A stretch of DNA of 64,000 nucleotides from Pseudomonas synxantha. Its GTDB lineage: Bacteria; Pseudomonadota; Gammaproteobacteria; Pseudomonadales; Pseudomonadaceae. A program made the position numbers and the translations under genes. Location: positions 5,766,001 through 5,830,000 of the forward strand of contig NZ_LT629786.1 in NCBI RefSeq assembly GCF_900105675.1, read 5' to 3'. Under the pieces are notes generated by a model that saw nothing but the letters and a program-made list of their open reading frames with translations, did no database searches and was not told the origin of the DNA. This document shows positions 55,833-64,000 of this stretch, piece after piece (positions within the stretch are counted from its first letter, which is position 1; each line of letters opens with the position of its first letter).

Positions 55833-58546
55833 GCGGCCTGGCGCTGCACTCCACGGGGATCAACCACCGCTACGGCAAGCAACAGGCACTGCTCGACATT
55901 GCCTTCAGCCTGCCGGCCGGCACCCGCTGCGGGTTGATCGGCCCGGACGGCGCCGGCAAGTCGAGCCTGCTGGGATTGATCGCCGGGGTTAAGAAGCTGC
56001 AGGACGGCCAGTTGCAGGTGCTCGGCGGTTCCATCCAAGACCGTCGCCATCGCAACAGCCTGTACCCGCGCATCGCCTTTATGCCCCAGGGTCTGGGCGG
56101 TAACCTGTACCCCGAGTTGTCCATCAGCGAAAACATCCGTTTCTTCGCCACCTTGTTTGGCCTGTCGAAAGCCGATTGCGACCAGCGCATGCACAACCTG
56201 TTGCTCGCCACCGACCTCGCACGCTTTGCCGAGCGCCCGGCGGGCAAGCTCTCTGGGGGTATGAAGCAGAAGCTCGGCCTGTGCTGCGCGCTGATCCATG
56301 ATCCGGACCTGTTGATCCTCGACGAACCCACTACCGGCGTCGACCCGCTGTCACGCCGGCGGTTCTGGGAGCTGGTCGACAGCGTACGCAGTGAACGCCC
56401 GCAACTGACGCTGCTGGTGGCCACCGCCTACATGGAAGAGGCCGAGCAATTCGAGCATTGCCTGATGCTCGACCGTGGCAGGTTGATCGCCGATGGGCTG
56501 AGCCGCGAACTGGCGACGATTACGCCCAGCGGCAAGCTGGATGAAGCCTTTACTCACTTTCAGGGCGACAGCGCCCACGACAACCAACCACTGGTGATTC
56601 CACCACGCACGGGCGGCAACACCGATATCGCCATCCAGGCCCACGACCTGACCCTGCGCTTTGGCGATTTCACCGCGGTGAATAAGGTCAGCTTTGACAT
56701 TGGCCGCGGCGAGATCTTCGGCTTCCTCGGTTCCAACGGTTGCGGCAAGACCACCACCATGAAAGTGCTGACCGGGCTGATGCCGGCCACCGAGGGCAGT
56801 GCAATCCTGCTGGGCAAACCGGTAGACGCCAAGGACCTGGCGACCCGCAAGCGCGTGGGCTTCATGTCGCAAAGCTTCTCGCTGTATGGCGAGCTGAGCG
56901 TGCGCCAGAACCTGGTGCTGCATGCGCAACTGTTTGACCTGCCCAAGGCCGACAGCGGCCCGCGTATAGATGAACTGATCCAACGCTTCGACCTCGGTGA
57001 AGTGGCCGAGCAGCCCTCCGGCGAGTTGCCCCTTGGCCTGCGCCAGCGTTTGTCCTTGGCGGTTGCGGTGCTGCATCGCCCGGAAGTGCTGATCCTCGAT
57101 GAGCCCACCTCGGGCGTCGACCCGGCGGCGCGGGATGATTTCTGGCGGTTGCTGATCGAGTTATCGCGGGAACAAGGTGTGACCATCTTCCTGTCCACCC
57201 ACTTTATGAACGAAGCCCAGCGCTGCGACCGCATCTCCTTGATGCATGCCGGCAAAGTGCTGGCCTGCGACACACCCGAGGCGCTGCAACAGCAGTTCCA
57301 CGGCGACACCCTGGAAGCGGCTTTCGTCACCTGCCTGGAACAGGCCCAAGGTGAACCCGAACCCGCCGCCCCCCGTGCAACCGTTAACGACACCCACGCG
57401 CCGCCGGTGAGCAAAAGCGGCTTCAGCCTGGCACGGTGGTTGGCCGTGGCCAGTCGCGAAGGCAAGGAGTTGCTGCGCGACAGGGTACGCATGGCTTTCG
57501 CCTTGCTCGGGGCGATGTTCATGATGGTGATCTTCGGCTACGGCATTTCCCTGGATGTGGAAAACCTCGCCTTCGCCGTCTACGACCAAGACCACACTCC
57601 GCAAAGCCGCGCCTACCTGGAAGCATTTCGCAGTTCACGCTATTTCGCCGAGCAAGCCCCCATCCGCGACGCCAACGAATTGCACCGGCGCCTGCAACGC
57701 TCGGAAATCAAACTGGCCCTGGAGATCCCGCCAGGTTTTGGCCGCGACCTGTACGCCGGGCGCCAACCGACCGTGGCTGCATGGATCGATGGCGGCATGC
57801 CGTTTCGCGCCGAAACCAGCCGTAACTACATCGAAGCGGTACACCAAGGCAATCTCCAGCAGTTGGCCGAATTGAGCAGCCTGCCCCGCAGCACGCAAGC
57901 CGCGGTCAAGCTGGAAACACGCTTTCGCTACAACCAGGACGTGGTCAGCGTGAACGCTATCGGCCCGGGCGTGATGGCGCTGATCCTGGCATTTATCCCG
58001 GCGATGCTCACCGCCCTGGGCATCGTGCGCGAAAAAGAGCTGGGTTCGATCACCAATTTCTACGCCACGCCGCTGACACGCCTGGAATTCCTGCTGGGCA
58101 AACAGGCGCCCTACCTGGCCGTCAGCCTGGTCAACCTGGCGCTGCTGGTGGCGATGAACCGCTGGTTGTTCGGTGTACCGTTCAAAGGCAGCGGCTTGAC
58201 CCTGGCTTTCGGTGGCCTGCTGTACGTGCTGGCGACGACGAGCATGGGCCTGTTGATCTCGGCATTCACCCGCACCCAGATCGCAGCGATCCTCGGCACC
58301 ATGATCATCACCAGCCTGCCGACCATTCAGTTTTCCGGGCTGATCGTGCCGCGCTCCTCCCTGGAAGGCGCGGCGGCACTGATGGGCATGCTGTTCCCCG
58401 CCGGGCACTTCCTGGATATTGCGGTGGGCACCTTCACCAAGGCCCTGGACCTGCGCCAGTTGTGGCCGCAGTGCCTGGCGTTGTTCGGGTTTTTCGTCGG
58501 TTTCACCGGGCTGAGCCTGGTGATGCTCAAGAAGCAGGAGGCCTGA
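55829..58546 (+). CDS. fused double-ATPase/ABC-2 permease (RbbA/YhiH-like)
   Basis: 905 residues: two ABC ATPase domains and a C-terminal ABC-2 permease in one chain. Walker A motifs are GPDGAGKSS (38-46) and GSNGCGKTT (about 299-307). Signatures are LSGGMKQKLG in the first and the divergent LPLGLRQRLS in the second. About six membrane segments follow residue 540. The RbbA name reflects this fusion type; a ribosome role is not implied. Export substrate unknown. Confidence 0.88.
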   Translation: MSGLALHSTGINHRYGKQQALLDIAFSLPAGTRCGLIGPDGAGKSSLLGLIAGVKKLQDGQLQVLGGSIQDRRHRNSLYPRIAFMPQGLGGNLYPELSISENIRFFATLFGLSKADCDQRMHNLLLATDLARFAERPAGKLSGGMKQKLGLCCALIHDPDLLILDEPTTGVDPLSRRRFWELVDSVRSERPQLTLLVATAYMEEAEQFEHCLMLDRGRLIADGLSRELATITPSGKLDEAFTHFQGDSAHDNQPLVIPPRTGGNTDIAIQAHDLTLRFGDFTAVNKVSFDIGRGEIFGFLGSNGCGKTTTMKVLTGLMPATEGSAILLGKPVDAKDLATRKRVGFMSQSFSLYGELSVRQNLVLHAQLFDLPKADSGPRIDELIQRFDLGEVAEQPSGELPLGLRQRLSLAVAVLHRPEVLILDEPTSGVDPAARDDFWRLLIELSREQGVTIFLSTHFMNEAQRCDRISLMHAGKVLACDTPEALQQQFHGDTLEAAFVTCLEQAQGEPEPAAPRATVNDTHAPPVSKSGFSLARWLAVASREGKELLRDRVRMAFALLGAMFMMVIFGYGISLDVENLAFAVYDQDHTPQSRAYLEAFRSSRYFAEQAPIRDANELHRRLQRSEIKLALEIPPGFGRDLYAGRQPTVAAWIDGGMPFRAETSRNYIEAVHQGNLQQLAELSSLPRSTQAAVKLETRFRYNQDVVSVNAIGPGVMALILAFIPAMLTALGIVREKELGSITNFYATPLTRLEFLLGKQAPYLAVSLVNLALLVAMNRWLFGVPFKGSGLTLAFGGLLYVLATTSMGLLISAFTRTQIAAILGTMIITSLPTIQFSGLIVPRSSLEGAAALMGMLFPAGHFLDIAVGTFTKALDLRQLWPQCLALFGFFVGFTGLSLVMLKKQEA

Positions 58547-59664
58547 TGCACAAACTCGCCCATATCCTGCGCCTGGGGCTCAAGGAACTCACCAGCCTGC
58601 GCCACGACAGCGTGTTGCTGCTGTTTCTGTTCTACGCCTTCACCGTGGCGATCTATATGCCCGCTGCCGGCTCGGTGATTGGCGTGCACAACGCCAGCGT
58701 GGCCTTTGTCGATGAAGATCACAGTGCGCTCTCGCGACAAATGGCCGAGGCCCTGCAGCCACCAGAATTCCAGGCGCCGGCGCCACTGGCCTACGACCAG
58801 TTGGACAAGGTCATGGACAGCGGCCAGTACACCTTCGTCGTCAATGTACCGGCGAATTTCCAGGCCGACCTGTTGGCGGGGCGCCAGCCGGGCGTGCAGG
58901 TGAACGTCGATGCCACGGCAATGAGCCAGGCCTTCATGGGCGCCGGTTACATCGGGCGGATTTTCCAACGCGAACTGCTGACCTACAGCGGCCAGGCCGA
59001 CGCTGCCGGCAAAGCCCCCGCCCTGCTGACTACCCGGGCGCTGTTCAATACCAATCTGGAAGGTGGCTGGTTCCTGGCGGTGATCCAGATCGTCAACAAC
59101 ATCACCATCCTCGCCATCGTGCTGACCGGCACCGCCCTGCTGCGCGAACGCGAACACGGCACCCTCGACCACCTGCTGGTGCTGCCCCTGACCGCGCTGG
59201 AGATCATGCTGGCAAAAATCTGGAGCAACATGCTGGTGGTGGTCTTGTGTACATGGCTGTCCCTGGAACTGGTGGTCAAAGGCTTGCTCGGCGTGCCGTT
59301 GGCCGGCTCCATGAGCCTATTCCTGTTGGTGACGGCGCTGTATCTGTTTGCGAGCACGGCGCTGGGCATCTTCCTCGCCACCCTCGCCCGCTCGACGCCG
59401 CAGTTCGGCTTGCTGGCGATCCCGGTGATCATCCCGATGCTGTTGCTTTCTGGCGGCAGTACGCCGCTCGACAGCATGCCCGAATGGTTGCAGTGGGTGA
59501 TGCAGGGCTCGCCGTCGACGCACTTTGTGAGCTTGAGTGCGGCGATTCTATTCAGGGATGCGGGGCTGAGCGTGGTGTGGCCGGACTTGTTGGCGCTGAC
59601 GGGGATTGGCTTGGTGTTTTTTGCGGTGGCGTTGGCGAGATTCAGAAGTACGTTGTTGTCTTGA
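58546..59664 (+). CDS. ABC-2 type permease (YhhJ-like)
   Basis: 372 residues. An N-terminal membrane helix (LLFLFYAFTVAIYMPAAGSV), a large periplasmic loop and five C-terminal helices with the ABC-2 block (GTALLREREHGTLDHLLVLP). Pairs with the permease part of the preceding protein. The stop of that gene and this ATG overlap as TGATG. Confidence 0.9.
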   Translation: MHKLAHILRLGLKELTSLRHDSVLLLFLFYAFTVAIYMPAAGSVIGVHNASVAFVDEDHSALSRQMAEALQPPEFQAPAPLAYDQLDKVMDSGQYTFVVNVPANFQADLLAGRQPGVQVNVDATAMSQAFMGAGYIGRIFQRELLTYSGQADAAGKAPALLTTRALFNTNLEGGWFLAVIQIVNNITILAIVLTGTALLREREHGTLDHLLVLPLTALEIMLAKIWSNMLVVVLCTWLSLELVVKGLLGVPLAGSMSLFLLVTALYLFASTALGIFLATLARSTPQFGLLAIPVIIPMLLLSGGSTPLDSMPEWLQWVMQGSPSTHFVSLSAAILFRDAGLSVVWPDLLALTGIGLVFFAVALARFRSTLLS

Positions 59665-59729
59665 CGCTTGAATTATTAGCGCCAAAAAAACACTAAAAAA
59701 CCCATGCTTATTTCTATATAGCCTAAACA

Positions 59730-59747
59730 ACTGTCATTTATGACAGT
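59730..59747. promoter_or_regulatory. LexA-like palindrome upstream of the orphan gene
   Basis: ACTGTCA-TTTA-TGACAGT. It contains CTGT-N8-ACAG, the spacing of the gammaproteobacterial LexA (SOS) box. It lies 106 bases before the orphan start, just after a TATATA (59715-59720). Binding by LexA is inferred from spacing only; another dimeric repressor could use it. Confidence 0.4.
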
Positions 59748-59852
59748 AGTAAATTCCGCTCCAGAGAACTCTACTGACGATATAAAAATTTGCTGCGGAA
59801 GAATCAAAGCCTTAGCAACTTTTTCATACCCATCACTTAACGGAGATTCATC

Positions 59853-60266
59853 ATGGCGGACACACAAGCCCCCAATGAAAACTACATCGAACTTCCTGCC
59901 GAAACTACAAGCGCCCCAACCACCACTGCGACGAAAATGGTGGTATCTGGCGCGTATGCACCATGGGGATTCGAAGGTTCGATAGAGTTCGAGTATTCTC
60001 TTATCGCTCCGGGCTCGCCGACAATCTTAATTAGAACCTTAAACTACTATCTCAAAGCGTCATACCAGCCGGCATCTTCGACATTTAATATCACAGCACC
60101 TAACTTATCACCCTTAAGTGTAAATCCAACAGCGATCAACAGATGGGTGCTTTGGGGTTCAAGCTCTCAAACAACTTCGCGATCATATAATTTTGATTTC
60201 ATATTCCAGGCGATACAGAATGGCCCGAGTGCAACTGTCCGCAAAACTATAAATCTGCCCATTTGA
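59853..60266 (+). CDS. AT-rich orphan protein of unknown function
   Basis: 137 residues, no signal peptide, no membrane helix, no cysteine. It is rich in Ser, Thr, Asn, Pro and aromatic residues with alternating strands (MVVSGAYAPWGFEGSIEFEY, TILIRTLNYYLKASYQPASS, SYNFDFIFQAIQNGPSATVR), suggesting a beta-sandwich. The region is visibly AT-richer than its neighbours and uses codons rare in them (TTA, AGA, ATA). AACGGAG precedes the ATG. Probably acquired horizontally. No family is recognised. Confidence 0.7.
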   Translation: MADTQAPNENYIELPAETTSAPTTTATKMVVSGAYAPWGFEGSIEFEYSLIAPGSPTILIRTLNYYLKASYQPASSTFNITAPNLSPLSVNPTAINRWVLWGSSSQTTSRSYNFDFIFQAIQNGPSATVRKTINLPI

Positions 60267-60322
60267 ATAATATCTACCCACCTGCGGCCGACAAACCAGC
60301 CGCGGGCGTGGTAAGTCTGCAC

Positions 60323-60730
60323 TTATTGAATAATCAAGTTATTGAACAACAAATCCTCAACCACCGGCTTGCCGGTCTCATCGTTCATTACTTGCTGGGT
60401 TTGCTTCAGGGCTTCCTGGCGCAGTTTTTCCTTGCCTTCAACAGTGCTCATGGCCTCATTGGTCTGCTGGGTGAACAGCGCCACCAGTTGGTTGCGAATC
60501 AACGGGTCGTTGGCTTTGACCGCAGCAGCAGCTTCAGGGCCGGTCACACGCAGAGCGATATCAGCCTTGTACACCTTGAGCTTCGCCGTGCCATCCAGGC
60601 CGTAGTTGCCCACAAACGGTGGCGTCAGGCTGATATAGCTGACCTTCGGCGCCTCACCTTCCTTGGCTTCTTCGGCCTGGGCTGCCATCGGCAACGTCAG
60701 GGCCAGCATCAACAGGATCCACGCTTTCAC
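60323..60730 (-). CDS. FliL-like flagellar basal-body-associated protein
   Basis: 135 residues with a signal peptide or anchor (ILLMLALTLPMAAQAEEA). The FliL pattern is VSYISLTPPFVGNYGLDGTA, DPLIRNQLVALFTQQTNEAM and EKLRQEALKQTQQVMNDETG. No flagellar cluster is near; pseudomonads often have such a stand-alone copy. Convergent with the orphan gene. Confidence 0.85.
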   Translation of the reverse strand: MKAWILLMLALTLPMAAQAEEAKEGEAPKVSYISLTPPFVGNYGLDGTAKLKVYKADIALRVTGPEAAAAVKANDPLIRNQLVALFTQQTNEAMSTVEGKEKLRQEALKQTQQVMNDETGKPVVEDLLFNNLIIQ

Positions 60731-60880
60731 AGTTCATTCCTCGAATTCGGTTGCCCGGTAGCATAACGCTAGCAAGGCTGAGCACAAGCTTATGGCGGCT
60801 TATCAGGCCCGGGCATGCTCGTTGACCCGCGGGCGTACCCTCCTACACTTATCGGCCACGACGCCAAAAGGAATAGTCCG

Positions 60881-61858
60881 ATGAAAGCTGTGCTGTGCAA
60901 AGCCTTCGGCCCCGCCGAAACCCTGGTGCTGGAAGAAATCGCGAGCCCTGCGATCAAGAAGAACGAGATCCTGCTGGACGTGCACGCGGCCGGGGTGAAT
61001 TTCCCGGACACCCTGATCATCGAGGGCAAGTACCAGTTCAAGCCGCCCTTTCCGTTTTCACCCGGTGGCGAAGCGGCGGGCGTGGTCAGTGAAGTGGGTG
61101 AGAAAGTCAGCCACCTGAAAGTCGGTGACCGCGTGATGGCGTTGACAGGCTGGGGCAGCTTTGCCGAGCAGGTTGCAGTGCCCGGCTATAACGTGCTGCC
61201 GATCCCGCCAAGCATGGACTTCAACACCGCTGCCGCCTTCAGCATGACCTACGGCACCTCGATGCACGCGCTCAAACAGCGCGCCAACCTGCAACCCGGC
61301 GAAACCCTGCTGGTGCTTGGCGCTTCCGGGGGCGTGGGCCTGGCCGCCGTGGAAATCGGCAAGGCCATGGGCGCCCGGGTGATCGCCGCCGCCAGCAGCG
61401 CCGACAAACTTGCGGTGGCCAAGGCGGCCGGCGCCGATGAGTTGATCAACTACAGCGAAGCCAGCCTCAAGGACGAGGTCAAGCGCCTGACCGATGGCAA
61501 TGGCGCCGATGTGATCTACGACCCGGTGGGCGGCGATCTGTTTGATCAGGCCGTGCGCGCCATCGCCTGGAACGGCCGGCTGCTGGTGGTGGGGTTTGCC
61601 AGCGGGCGCATTCCTGAACTGCCGGTGAACCTGGCATTGCTCAAGGGCGCGGCGGTGGTCGGGGTGTTCTGGGGCTCGTTTGCCCAGCGCCAGCCGCAGG
61701 ATAATGCGGCGAACTTTCAGCAGTTGTTTGGGTGGTATGCCGAGGGCAGGTTGAAGCCGTTGGTGTCGCAGGTGTATCCGCTGGAGCAGGCGGCCCAGGC
61801 GATTAATGACCTGGGGCAGCGCAAGGCAGTTGGAAAGGTTGTCGTACAAACCCGCTGA
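60881..61858 (+). CDS. NADPH:quinone oxidoreductase (zeta-crystallin-like)
   Basis: 325-residue zinc-independent medium-chain dehydrogenase. The N-terminal GroES-like half has FSPGGEAAGVVSEVGEKV; the Rossmann motif is LVLGASGGVGLAAVEIGKAM. Reduces quinones or enones with NADPH; substrate not fixed. AAAAGGAATAGTCCG precedes the ATG. A REP hairpin follows the stop. Confidence 0.9.
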   Translation: MKAVLCKAFGPAETLVLEEIASPAIKKNEILLDVHAAGVNFPDTLIIEGKYQFKPPFPFSPGGEAAGVVSEVGEKVSHLKVGDRVMALTGWGSFAEQVAVPGYNVLPIPPSMDFNTAAAFSMTYGTSMHALKQRANLQPGETLLVLGASGGVGLAAVEIGKAMGARVIAAASSADKLAVAKAAGADELINYSEASLKDEVKRLTDGNGADVIYDPVGGDLFDQAVRAIAWNGRLLVVGFASGRIPELPVNLALLKGAAVVGVFWGSFAQRQPQDNAANFQQLFGWYAEGRLKPLVSQVYPLEQAAQAINDLGQRKAVGKVVVQTR

Positions 61859-61875
61859 CAGATTTTAAATGCTGT

Positions 61876-61909
61876 CCATGTGGAAGGGGGCAAGCCCCTC
61901 CCACATTTG
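61876..61909. repeat. REP hairpin after the quinone oxidoreductase
   Basis: CATGTGGAAGGGGGCAAGCC pairs with its inverse CCCCTCCCACAT; likely terminates the oxidoreductase gene. Confidence 0.8.
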
Positions 61910-61959
61910 TTCATCGATCTGGAGAACTCCGAACACGACCCACACTTATCTATTAGCGA

Positions 61960-61979
61960 CATGTTCGTAAAAGAACATG
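61960..61979. promoter_or_regulatory. GlpR-type operator upstream of glpT
   Basis: CATGTTC-GTAAAA-GAACATG, a perfect seven-base-arm inverted repeat matching the ATGTTCG/CGAACAT core of GlpR boxes. It lies 107 bases before glpT, whose relatives are GlpR-repressed. Confidence 0.65.
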
Positions 61980-62086
61980 CAATTGCTCCCCTTTCCTGTG
62001 TTTGCAGATAAGAGGCGATGCTATTTTCGGTAACGAAACTGTAACATTCGCATCCGCAGTCAAAACAAGAAATTTGGAGCTCTTGA

Positions 62087-63424
62087 ATGTTTGCTTTCTT
62101 TCGTCCTGCCGCACACCAGGCGCCCCTGCCTGAAGAAAAAATAGACAGTACCTACCGACGCCTGCGCTGGCAGATCTTTGCCGGTATTTTCTTCGGTTAC
62201 GCCGGCTATTATCTGCTGCGCAAAAACTTCTCTCTGGCCATGCCCTACCTGATCGACGAGGGTTATACCCGCGGTGAACTGGGCCTGGCGATGTCGGCGA
62301 TTGCGATTGCCTACGGCTTGTCCAAGTTCCTCATGGGCCTGGTCTCCGACCGCTCCAACCCACGCTACTTCCTGCCCTTCGGCCTGCTGGTTTCAGCGGG
62401 TGTGATGTTCATTTTCGGTTTCGCACCCTGGGCAACGTCCAGCGTGACCATGATGTTCATCTTGCTGTTCATCAACGGCTGGGCCCAAGGCATGGGCTGG
62501 CCGCCGAGTGGACGAACCATGGTGCACTGGTGGTCGCAGAAAGAACGCGGCGGCGTGGTGTCGGTATGGAACGTGGCGCACAACGTCGGCGGCGGCCTGA
62601 TCGGCCCGCTGTTCCTGCTGGGCATGGCGTGGTTCAACGACTGGCATGCGGCGTTCTATGTGCCGGCTACGGTGGCCTTGGCGGTGGCGGCGTTTGCCTT
62701 CATCACCATGCGCGACACCCCGCAATCGGTGGGCCTGCCACCGATCGAGCAGTACAAGAACGATTACCCGGAAGGCTACGACGCCAGCCACGAAGACGAA
62801 TTCAGCGCCAAGGAAATCTTCGTCAAGTATGTGCTGCGCAACAAAATGCTCTGGTACATCGCTTTCGCCAACGTGTTCGTCTACCTGCTGCGCTACGGCG
62901 TACTGGACTGGGCGCCGACCTACTTGAAAGAAGCCAAGCACTTCACGGTCGATAAGTCGTCCTGGGCGTATTTCTTCTACGAGTGGGCAGGTATCCCGGG
63001 CACGCTGTTGTGCGGATGGATGTCGGACAAGATCTTTCGTGGCAACCGCGGCCTGACCGGTATCGTGTTCATGGCCCTGGTGACCGTGGCGACCCTGGTT
63101 TACTGGCTCAACCCGCCGGGCAACCCGATGATCGACATGATCGCGCTGTTCTCCATCGGCTTCCTGATCTACGGCCCGGTCATGCTGATCGGCCTGCAGG
63201 CGCTGGAACTGGCACCGAAGAAAGCCGCCGGCACCGCAGCGGGCTTCACTGGTTTGTTCGGTTACCTGGGTGGTTCGGTGGCAGCCAGTGCGGCCATGGG
63301 CTACACGGTTGACCATTTCGGCTGGGACGGTGGGTTCGTGTTGCTGATCGGTGCCTGCGTACTGGCGATCGCGTTCCTGATCCCCACGCTGTGGCACACC
63401 AACAGCGTCAGCTCGGCGCGTTAA
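62087..63424 (+). CDS. glpT: glycerol-3-phosphate:phosphate antiporter GlpT
   Basis: 445-residue MFS protein with 12 predicted helices. GlpT motifs: [20 protein letters not shown] (substrate Arg/Tyr region), [24 protein letters not shown] stretch at about 137-146 and [20 protein letters not shown]. Imports glycerol-3-phosphate in exchange for phosphate. TTTGGAG lies seven bases before the ATG. Confidence 0.94.
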   Translation: MFAFFRPAAHQAPLPEEKIDSTYRRLRWQIFAGIFFGYAGYYLLRKNFSLAMPYLIDEGYTRGELGLAMSAIAIAYGLSKFLMGLVSDRSNPRYFLPFGLLVSAGVMFIFGFAPWATSSVTMMFILLFINGWAQGMGWPPSGRTMVHWWSQKERGGVVSVWNVAHNVGGGLIGPLFLLGMAWFNDWHAAFYVPATVALAVAAFAFITMRDTPQSVGLPPIEQYKNDYPEGYDASHEDEFSAKEIFVKYVLRNKMLWYIAFANVFVYLLRYGVLDWAPTYLKEAKHFTVDKSSWAYFFYEWAGIPGTLLCGWMSDKIFRGNRGLTGIVFMALVTVATLVYWLNPPGNPMIDMIALFSIGFLIYGPVMLIGLQALELAPKKAAGTAAGFTGLFGYLGGSVAASAAMGYTVDHFGWDGGFVLLIGACVLAIAFLIPTLWHTNSVSSAR

Positions 63425-64000
63425 GCGCCCGGGCAATCCTTGGCACAGCGCTTGAGCCGCGCCTCCAGGTTCTTATCTGGCATGGCGTGGCTACGCAGGG
63501 CGTTCACGGTCTGCTCGACATAATCGCGAGTGGTGCCGTAACGCCCGCAAGCGCTTTGCAGCACGTGATTGAGCACAATATCGGGCAAGTTCCCGGCATA
63601 GCTGGGCAAGTGCCGCTCCAACACAAACCCCAACGCCTGCACGGTACTGCCATCTTCCAATCGGCAGCTGAGCCAGTGCGGCCGATAAGAAGGGTAAGGC
63701 ATCTCGCGCTGCCATAAGGCGTACAGCGAGGCCTCCAACTGGTCCTCCGGCAAGCGGTAGGCAAACCCGCTGCAGGATCCGCCGCGATCCAGCCCGAACA
63801 CCAACCCCGGCAACTCCGGCGTACCCCGATGCTCGTGGGACCACAGGTACAAGCCGCGGTGATAACCGTGAACCCGTGCGCGCACCCGTTCGGTCGACGA
63901 ACATTCAGGGCGCCAGATCAGCGAACCATAGGCAAACAGCCACACCGGCCCACCCTTGTGCCGGGCCATAGTGGCCTGCATCGAGCTCATTAATTGTTCG
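63421..64000 (-). CDS. ChaC-like gamma-glutamylcyclotransferase, 5' end outside window
   Basis: The glutathione-specific ChaC family: [20 protein letters not shown] is the substrate loop, and [19 protein letters not shown] follows. It cleaves glutathione to 5-oxoproline and Cys-Gly. The frame is open to the window edge (GAA CAA TTA ATG AGC reads through), so the start is probably beyond 64000; the ATG at 63988-63990 is only an internal candidate without a ribosome site. It converges on glpT; their stops overlap. Confidence 0.88.
   Translation of the reverse strand, partial: EQLMSSMQATMARHKGGPVWLFAYGSLIWRPECSSTERVRARVHGYHRGLYLWSHEHRGTPELPGLVFGLDRGGSCSGFAYRLPEDQLEASLYALWQREMPYPSYRPHWLSCRLEDGSTVQALGFVLERHLPSYAGNLPDIVLNHVLQSACGRYGTTRDYVEQTVNALRSHAMPDKNLEARLKRCAKDCPGA

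Noticed and set aside
59740..59985. 81-codon frame overlapping the orphan gene start
   Set aside because: It has no ribosome site, overlaps the better-supported 137-codon gene out of frame, and starts inside the LexA-like palindrome.
62393..63436. 347-codon frame antisense to glpT
   Set aside because: Arg/His-rich shadow of the GlpT membrane helices without a start signal.

Overview
The window is a high-GC chromosomal segment of a fluorescent Pseudomonas, most likely of the P. fluorescens group. The evidence is the polyamine (spu) cluster with two glutamylpolyamine synthetases, the ssu sulfonate operon ending in ssuF next to lsfA, an OprD-family porin, the zapA-6S RNA-ygfA block divergent from ygfB-pepP-ubiH-ubiI, and many copies of a GTGGGAGGGG...CTTGCTCCCGAT REP/REPIN repeat. 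No prophage, integron, insertion sequence, CRISPR array, tRNA or rRNA was seen.

Layout. Positions 1-6.4 kb hold the 5' part of an SdiA-regulated-type gene, a FAH-family gene, a D-2-hydroxyglutarate dehydrogenase gene divergent from serA, a DUF4399 gene, a very short amino-acid-binding protein and a 2OG-Fe(II) oxygenase. Positions 6.5-13.2 kb hold a DUF2059 gene, an alpha/beta hydrolase, a thioredoxin-like protein, an N-terminal-nucleophile acylase (HacB-like) and a GlxA-type regulator divergent from an HD-domain hydrolase. Positions 13.3-23.7 kb are polyamine uptake and catabolism: spuB-spuC-spuD-spuE-spuF-spuG-spuH on the minus strand, divergent from spuI; spuA is absent from the block. Positions 23.9-33.3 kb are organosulfur genes: a TetR gene, ssuEADCBF, lsfA, an OprD/OprE-type porin with a frameshift, and tauA without tauBCD. 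Positions 33.3-43.4 kb hold argA and argE, a CYTH-CHAD triphosphatase, an Lrp-type regulator with a divergent unknown gene, a stand-alone GspE/PilB-like ATPase, a QmcA/NfeD pair, a DUF2388 gene and a DegT-type aminotransferase. Positions 43.4-54.2 kb hold gcvH and gcvT (no gcvP), a ferric-iron ABC permease and binding protein, ubiI, ubiH, pepP and ygfB, then divergently a small coiled-coil gene, zapA, 6S RNA and ygfA. Positions 54.3-64 kb hold an EVE protein, an HlyD/RbbA/YhhJ-type ABC export operon, an AT-rich orphan gene with a LexA-like palindrome upstream, a FliL-like gene, a quinone oxidoreductase, glpT with a GlpR-type operator, and a ChaC gene that runs off the right end.

How it works together. 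Most of the window is nitrogen, sulfur and one-carbon metabolism: polyamines are imported and gamma-glutamylated or transaminated, sulfonates are imported and desulfonated, and serine, glycine and arginine genes lie nearby. The accessory signal comes from three sources: REPINs in intergenic gaps; loss or decay of genes around the tau/porin locus; and one AT-rich gene of unknown function at 59.85-60.27 kb, which is the best candidate for something undescribed.
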